From Acidobacteriota bacterium (GTDB lineage Bacteria; Acidobacteriota; Polarisedimenticolia; J045), in contig JALTMS010000022.1 in the NCBI GenBank assembly GCA_027001345.1, positions 1 to 8,478 on the forward strand: a DNA stretch of 8,478 nucleotides. Reading direction: 5' to 3'. This document shows, one piece after another, positions 5,673 to 8,478 of this stretch. The first letter of the stretch is position 1. Each line of letters starts with the position of its first letter. A model generated the notes under the pieces. It was not told the origin of the DNA. It saw only the letters and a list, made by a program, of their open reading frames with translations, and searched no databases. The position numbers and the translations under genes were made by a program.

Positions 5673-7102
5673 TGGCGGCCCTCCGCGCCGAGGCGCGCGA
5701 CGATGGCGGGTGCGGCGCGGGAGACCGAGCCGGCGCCGAGGGTCAACAGCACGTCCCCGGGTTCGAGGCGAGCGACCGCCGCCTCGACCGCCGCGTCGAG
5801 ATCGCCGACCCAGCTCGCGTCACGGTGCCCGTGCCCGGTCAGTCCCTCGGCCAGGGCCTCGGACGAGATGCCCTCGCGGGGAGCTTCCCCGGCCGCATAC
5901 AGGTCGGTGAGCAGGACCACCTCGGCCTGGTGGAAGGCCCGGCAAAACTCGTCGAAAAGGGTTTGCAGCCTCGAATAGCGATGCGGCTGGAAGAGCACCA
6001 CCACGCGGCGATCGCCCACTGCCTGCCGCAGGGCGCTGAGGGTCGCTTCGATCTCCCGCGGGTGGTGGCCGTAGTCATCGACCACCAGCACTCCGCCGGC
6101 CTGCCCCACCTGCTGCATGCGACGGTCGGCACCGCGGAAGCCTTCGAGGGCTCCTGCGGCCTGCTCGAGTTCCACGCCCAGTTCGTCGGCCACCGCCAGG
6201 GCAGCGAGGGCATTGAGCGCCTGGTGGCGCCCCGGGGTGGCCAGTCGAACCTGCCGGGAGCCGCCCTGGGGCGGGCGGAACTCGAAGCGCGTCTCGAAGC
6301 CGTCGATCTCGAGCTGGGTGATCTGGTAGTCCGCCTGCGGCGTCAGGCCGTACGTCACCACCCGCCGGTCGAGGCGCGGGAGGATGTCCTGCACGCCTTC
6401 GTCGTCGAGGCAGGCGATCACCTTGCCATAGAACGGCACCTTGCCCAGGAAGGCGAGAAAGGCCTGCTTGACCGCGTCGAAGTCGCCGTAGTGGTCGAGG
6501 TGCTCCCGGTCGATGCCGGTGACCACCGCCACGGTGGGATACAGGCGCAGGAACGAGCCATCGCTCTCGTCGGCCTCGGCCACCAGCACCTGGCCGCCAC
6601 CGAGACGGGCATGGCTGCCGAGGCTCTCGAGTCGGCCGCCGATGACCACCGTCGGATCGCAGTCGCTGTCCGCCAGCGCGGTGGCGACCATCGACGTGGT
6701 GGAAGTCTTGCCATGGGAGCCGGCCACCGCGACGGCGTATTTCATTCGCATCAGCTCACCGAGCATCTCGGCTCGGGGGATGACCGGAATGCGCGCTTGC
6801 CGCGCCTCGACCCACTCGGGGTTGTCCTGCGGGACGGCAGAGGAAACCACCACCACATCGCAGCCGGCGAGCCGGCCGGAGTCGTGTCCTTCGAAGACCC
6901 GGGCTCCGAGGGCTTCGAGGGCTCGCACCGACTCCCCGCGCTGCAAGTCCGAGCCGCTGACTTCGTAGCCCATGTCGAGCAGCACCTGGGCGATGCCGCA
7001 CATCCCCGAACCACCGATGCCGATGAAGTGCACCCGGCGCACGCGGCCGAGCCCGCCGATCGGGCGGCGCGAGGGCTTCGTGCTCCGGCGCGACTCAGGC
7101 AT
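5669..7102 (-). CDS. murC: MurC, UDP-N-acetylmuramate--L-alanine ligase
   Basis: MurC attaches L-alanine to UDP-MurNAc with ATP in the cytoplasm, the first step of stem-peptide assembly. The 477-residue length is normal. An N-terminal Rossmann-like UDP-binding domain carries HFIGIGGSGMCGIA (25-38). The central ligase domain has the P-loop AGSHGKTS (127-134), EADESDGSF (176-184) and GIDREHLDHYG (196-206). PGRHQALNALAA (290-301) follows, and the C-terminal domain holds DDYGHHP (342-348) and QPHRYSR (372-378). DDYGHHP distinguishes MurC from MurD, MurE and MurF. It has a basic tail of about 20 residues before the first strand. The start is ATG at 7102, chosen because GGAGG (7114-7110) lies 7 bases upstream; it overlaps ftsW by 8 bases. 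The stop overlaps the murB start as ATGA. MurC and MurB are separate polypeptides here, not fused as in some lineages. Confidence 0.97.
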   Translation of the reverse strand: MPESRRSTKPSRRPIGGLGRVRRVHFIGIGGSGMCGIAQVLLDMGYEVSGSDLQRGESVRALEALGARVFEGHDSGRLAGCDVVVVSSAVPQDNPEWVEARQARIPVIPRAEMLGELMRMKYAVAVAGSHGKTSTTSMVATALADSDCDPTVVIGGRLESLGSHARLGGGQVLVAEADESDGSFLRLYPTVAVVTGIDREHLDHYGDFDAVKQAFLAFLGKVPFYGKVIACLDDEGVQDILPRLDRRVVTYGLTPQADYQITQLEIDGFETRFEFRPPQGGSRQVRLATPGRHQALNALAALAVADELGVELEQAAGALEGFRGADRRMQQVGQAGGVLVVDDYGHHPREIEATLSALRQAVGDRRVVVLFQPHRYSRLQTLFDEFCRAFHQAEVVLLTDLYAAGEAPREGISSEALAEGLTGHGHRDASWVGDLDAAVEAAVARLEPGDVLLTLGAGSVSRAAPAIVARLGAEGRQ

Positions 7103-8219
7103 GGACCCGCCTCCGCTGGGAGACGCCGAGCAGCAGACCGATCAGGGCGAAGGACGAGACCAGCGAGGAGCCGCCGCTCGAAAGGAAGGGCAGGGGCAGG
7201 CCCTTGGTGGGCAGCAGGCCGAGGACGATGCCGATGTGGCACAGGGCCTGCCCGACGAGGCACACCGTTGCGCCGAGGGCGATGAGTCGGCCCAGTTCGT
7301 CGGGGGCATCCGACGCGGTGCGCGCACCTCTCCAGGCGATGAGCAGGAAGGCCAGCAGCACCACCAGCGCGCCGATCAGTCCCAGTTCCTCGCCGATGAT
7401 GGCGTAGATGAAATCGTTGTCGGGCTCGGGCAGAAAGAACGCCTTCTGGGTCGACGAGCCGAATCCCTTGCCGAGGATCCCGCCGGAGCCGACGGCGATG
7501 ATCGACTGCCTCAGTTGTCCTGAAAGCTGGCCCAGGTTGTCGGGCGTAACCATCAGCCCGTCGATGTAGGTCGCCAGACGGGCGCGCCGGTAGGCCGCCA
7601 TGTTGACCGCCAGGGTGAACACTGCCGCCCCTGCGGTGGAGAGCACGAGAAAGTGCTTGAGACGGCCTCCCGCCGCGAAGATCATCGCCACCGCCGTGGC
7701 GAACATCAGCGTGGGTGTTCCCAGGTCGCCGCCGGCGAGGACCAGCCCGCCGATGACACCGGTGATCAGCAGCGGTCGCAGCAGTCCCTCCCAGTGGCCG
7801 ACGCGCTCGCCGGCCCGCGCCAGCGCCGCGGCCAGCAGCAGCACCAGCACCGGCTTGGCGAACTCGGAGGGCTGCACGCTCAGCGGGCCGAGGCGCAACC
7901 AGCGGTGCGTGTTGTTGATCGCCGGCCCGAACAGCGGCAGCAGCAGCACGAAGGCGGTGCCGCCGAGCATCAGCCAGAGCAGGGCAGGCTGCTGCAGCTT
8001 GCGGTAATCGGGCAGCGCGACGGCGAAGAGGGTGCCGATGCCCACGACCAGGTAGGCCAGCGAGCGGATCACCGACGTGGTGGCGTCGCCCGAGACGGCA
8101 TCTTCGAAAACCCGAGCGGAAGTGGAGATCGCCACGCCGCCGACGGCCAGCAGAATCGCCACGCTCGCCGCCCAGAGGTCGGGATTCCGCCGCACTTCCC
8201 CGCGTCCGAGCACCTTCAT
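7095..8219 (-). CDS. ftsW: FtsW, septal peptidoglycan glycosyltransferase (SEDS family)
   Basis: FtsW polymerises lipid II into glycan strands at the septum, working with a class B penicillin-binding protein in the cytoplasmic membrane. The 374-residue product is highly hydrophobic, with about ten membrane segments from residue 15 onward. SEDS landmarks are in order: NNTHRWLRLG (102-111) leading into PSEFAK (117-122), GDLGT (164-168), LPEPDNDFIYAIIGEELG (263-280) and LPTKGLPLPFLSSGGSS (336-352). By alignment, Asp269 in DNDF matches the conserved catalytic aspartate of the periplasmic loop. FtsW is favoured over RodA by the gene neighbourhood and by the LPEP-x-DFI-AIIGEELG form of that loop. 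The ATG at 8219 has GGAGG at 8232-8228, 8 bases upstream, and overlaps the murD stop (ATGA). The stop lies inside the start of murC. In most dcw clusters murG would follow; here it does not. Confidence 0.95.
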   Translation of the reverse strand: MKVLGRGEVRRNPDLWAASVAILLAVGGVAISTSARVFEDAVSGDATTSVIRSLAYLVVGIGTLFAVALPDYRKLQQPALLWLMLGGTAFVLLLPLFGPAINNTHRWLRLGPLSVQPSEFAKPVLVLLLAAALARAGERVGHWEGLLRPLLITGVIGGLVLAGGDLGTPTLMFATAVAMIFAAGGRLKHFLVLSTAGAAVFTLAVNMAAYRRARLATYIDGLMVTPDNLGQLSGQLRQSIIAVGSGGILGKGFGSSTQKAFFLPEPDNDFIYAIIGEELGLIGALVVLLAFLLIAWRGARTASDAPDELGRLIALGATVCLVGQALCHIGIVLGLLPTKGLPLPFLSSGGSSLVSSFALIGLLLGVSQRRRVHA

Positions 8220-8478
8220 CGTCCGCCCCTCCGTCGCACCAGGGCGGCAAAGACCTCGCCCCGATGGGCGAAGCCGTCGAAGGCATCGAAGGATGCGCAG
8301 GCCGGAGAGAGCAGCACCACATCCCCCGGTCGGGCGGTTCGAACCGCCTCTTCGGTGGCCTGCTCGAGACTCTCGCAGCGCTGCACCGGGCAGCCCGCCG
8401 CGTCGAGAACGCGGGCGATGGTCTCCCCCGCCTCGCCGAAGGTCAGCGCGCTGGCTCCGCCGGTGGTCAGGGCCCTGG
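8216..8478 (-). CDS. murD: MurD, UDP-N-acetylmuramoylalanine--D-glutamate ligase, C-terminal 86 residues
   Basis: This is the 3' end of murD; the start lies beyond the right edge of the window. MurD is a cytoplasmic ATP-dependent Mur ligase that adds D-glutamate to UDP-MurNAc-L-Ala. Reading the minus strand from the edge gives an open frame of 86 residues ending in TGA at 8218-8216. The segment GDVVLLSPACASFDAFDGF, followed by HRGEVF, is the characteristic MurD C-terminal signature (SPACAS-D-F-F-RG-F), close to E. coli MurD as recalled. Upstream residues such as LEQATEEAV and the final FAALVRRR also fit the third domain of the family. The stop overlaps the ftsW start as ATGA, so the two genes are probably translationally coupled. 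No frameshift is seen in the visible part. Family assignment is firm despite the truncation by the window edge. Confidence 0.93.
   Translation of the reverse strand, partial: RALTTGGASALTFGEAGETIARVLDAAGCPVQRCESLEQATEEAVRTARPGDVVLLSPACASFDAFDGFAHRGEVFAALVRRRGGR

Noticed and set aside
5327..7285. 652-codon open frame on the plus strand
   Set aside because: Antisense to murC and parts of murB and ftsW; Arg/His/Gly-rich with no family motif, an artefact of high GC.
6751..8322. 523-codon minus-strand open frame
   Set aside because: It overlaps ftsW and the end of murD in another frame and has an Arg/Pro-rich, low-complexity product.

Overview
The window is the downstream part of a division and cell wall (dcw) gene cluster from a GC-rich bacterium. 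GC looks to be in the mid-60s percent by eye and was not computed. All eight confidently called genes lie on the minus strand, so transcription runs from right to left. In transcript order they are: the 3' end of murD (8478-8216), ftsW, murC, murB, ftsQ, ftsA, ftsZ, and a response regulator with a GGDEF diguanylate cyclase domain. An FtsA with a C-terminal amphipathic tail, a POTRA-type FtsQ, a type II-like MurB and a c-di-GMP enzyme together suggest a Gram-negative, non-model phylum such as Acidobacteriota or a former deltaproteobacterial lineage. This placement is a weak guess, because nothing in the window is diagnostic.

The genes are packed almost without gaps. The murD/ftsW, murC/murB and murB/ftsQ junctions are 4-base ATGA overlaps, ftsW and murC overlap by 8 bases, ftsQ and ftsA are 4 bases apart, and ftsZ and the response regulator are 3 bases apart. 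The only real spacer is 52 bases between ftsA and ftsZ, and it holds inverted repeats. Every start has a Shine-Dalgarno-like sequence 7-8 bases upstream, strongest (GGAGG) for ftsW, murC, murB, ftsQ and ftsA and weaker for ftsZ and the response regulator. The layout points to one transcript with coupled translation. It supplies cytoplasmic muropeptide precursor enzymes (MurB, MurC, MurD), the septal glycosyltransferase FtsW, the divisome linker FtsQ, and the Z-ring pair FtsA and FtsZ. murG, which usually lies between ftsW and murC, is absent, and so is ddl.

The most distinctive feature is the last gene. A PleD-like diguanylate cyclase response regulator sits 3 bases after the ftsZ stop, where many bacteria carry lpxC or unrelated genes. 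Its receiver phosphoacceptor, GGDEF active site and RxxD inhibitory site all look intact, which suggests a phosphorylation-controlled c-di-GMP output co-expressed with the Z-ring.

The left 286 bases contain no convincing complete gene. They hold a possible 3' end of a converging plus-strand gene (to 66) and a run of secondary-structure elements: a GC hairpin (73-94), a G-rich tract with a 20-base periodic heptamer (113-163), an 8-bp hairpin (147-169), a GC palindrome (171-187), and a hairpin directly after the operon's last stop codon (255-286). This fits a convergent terminator region.
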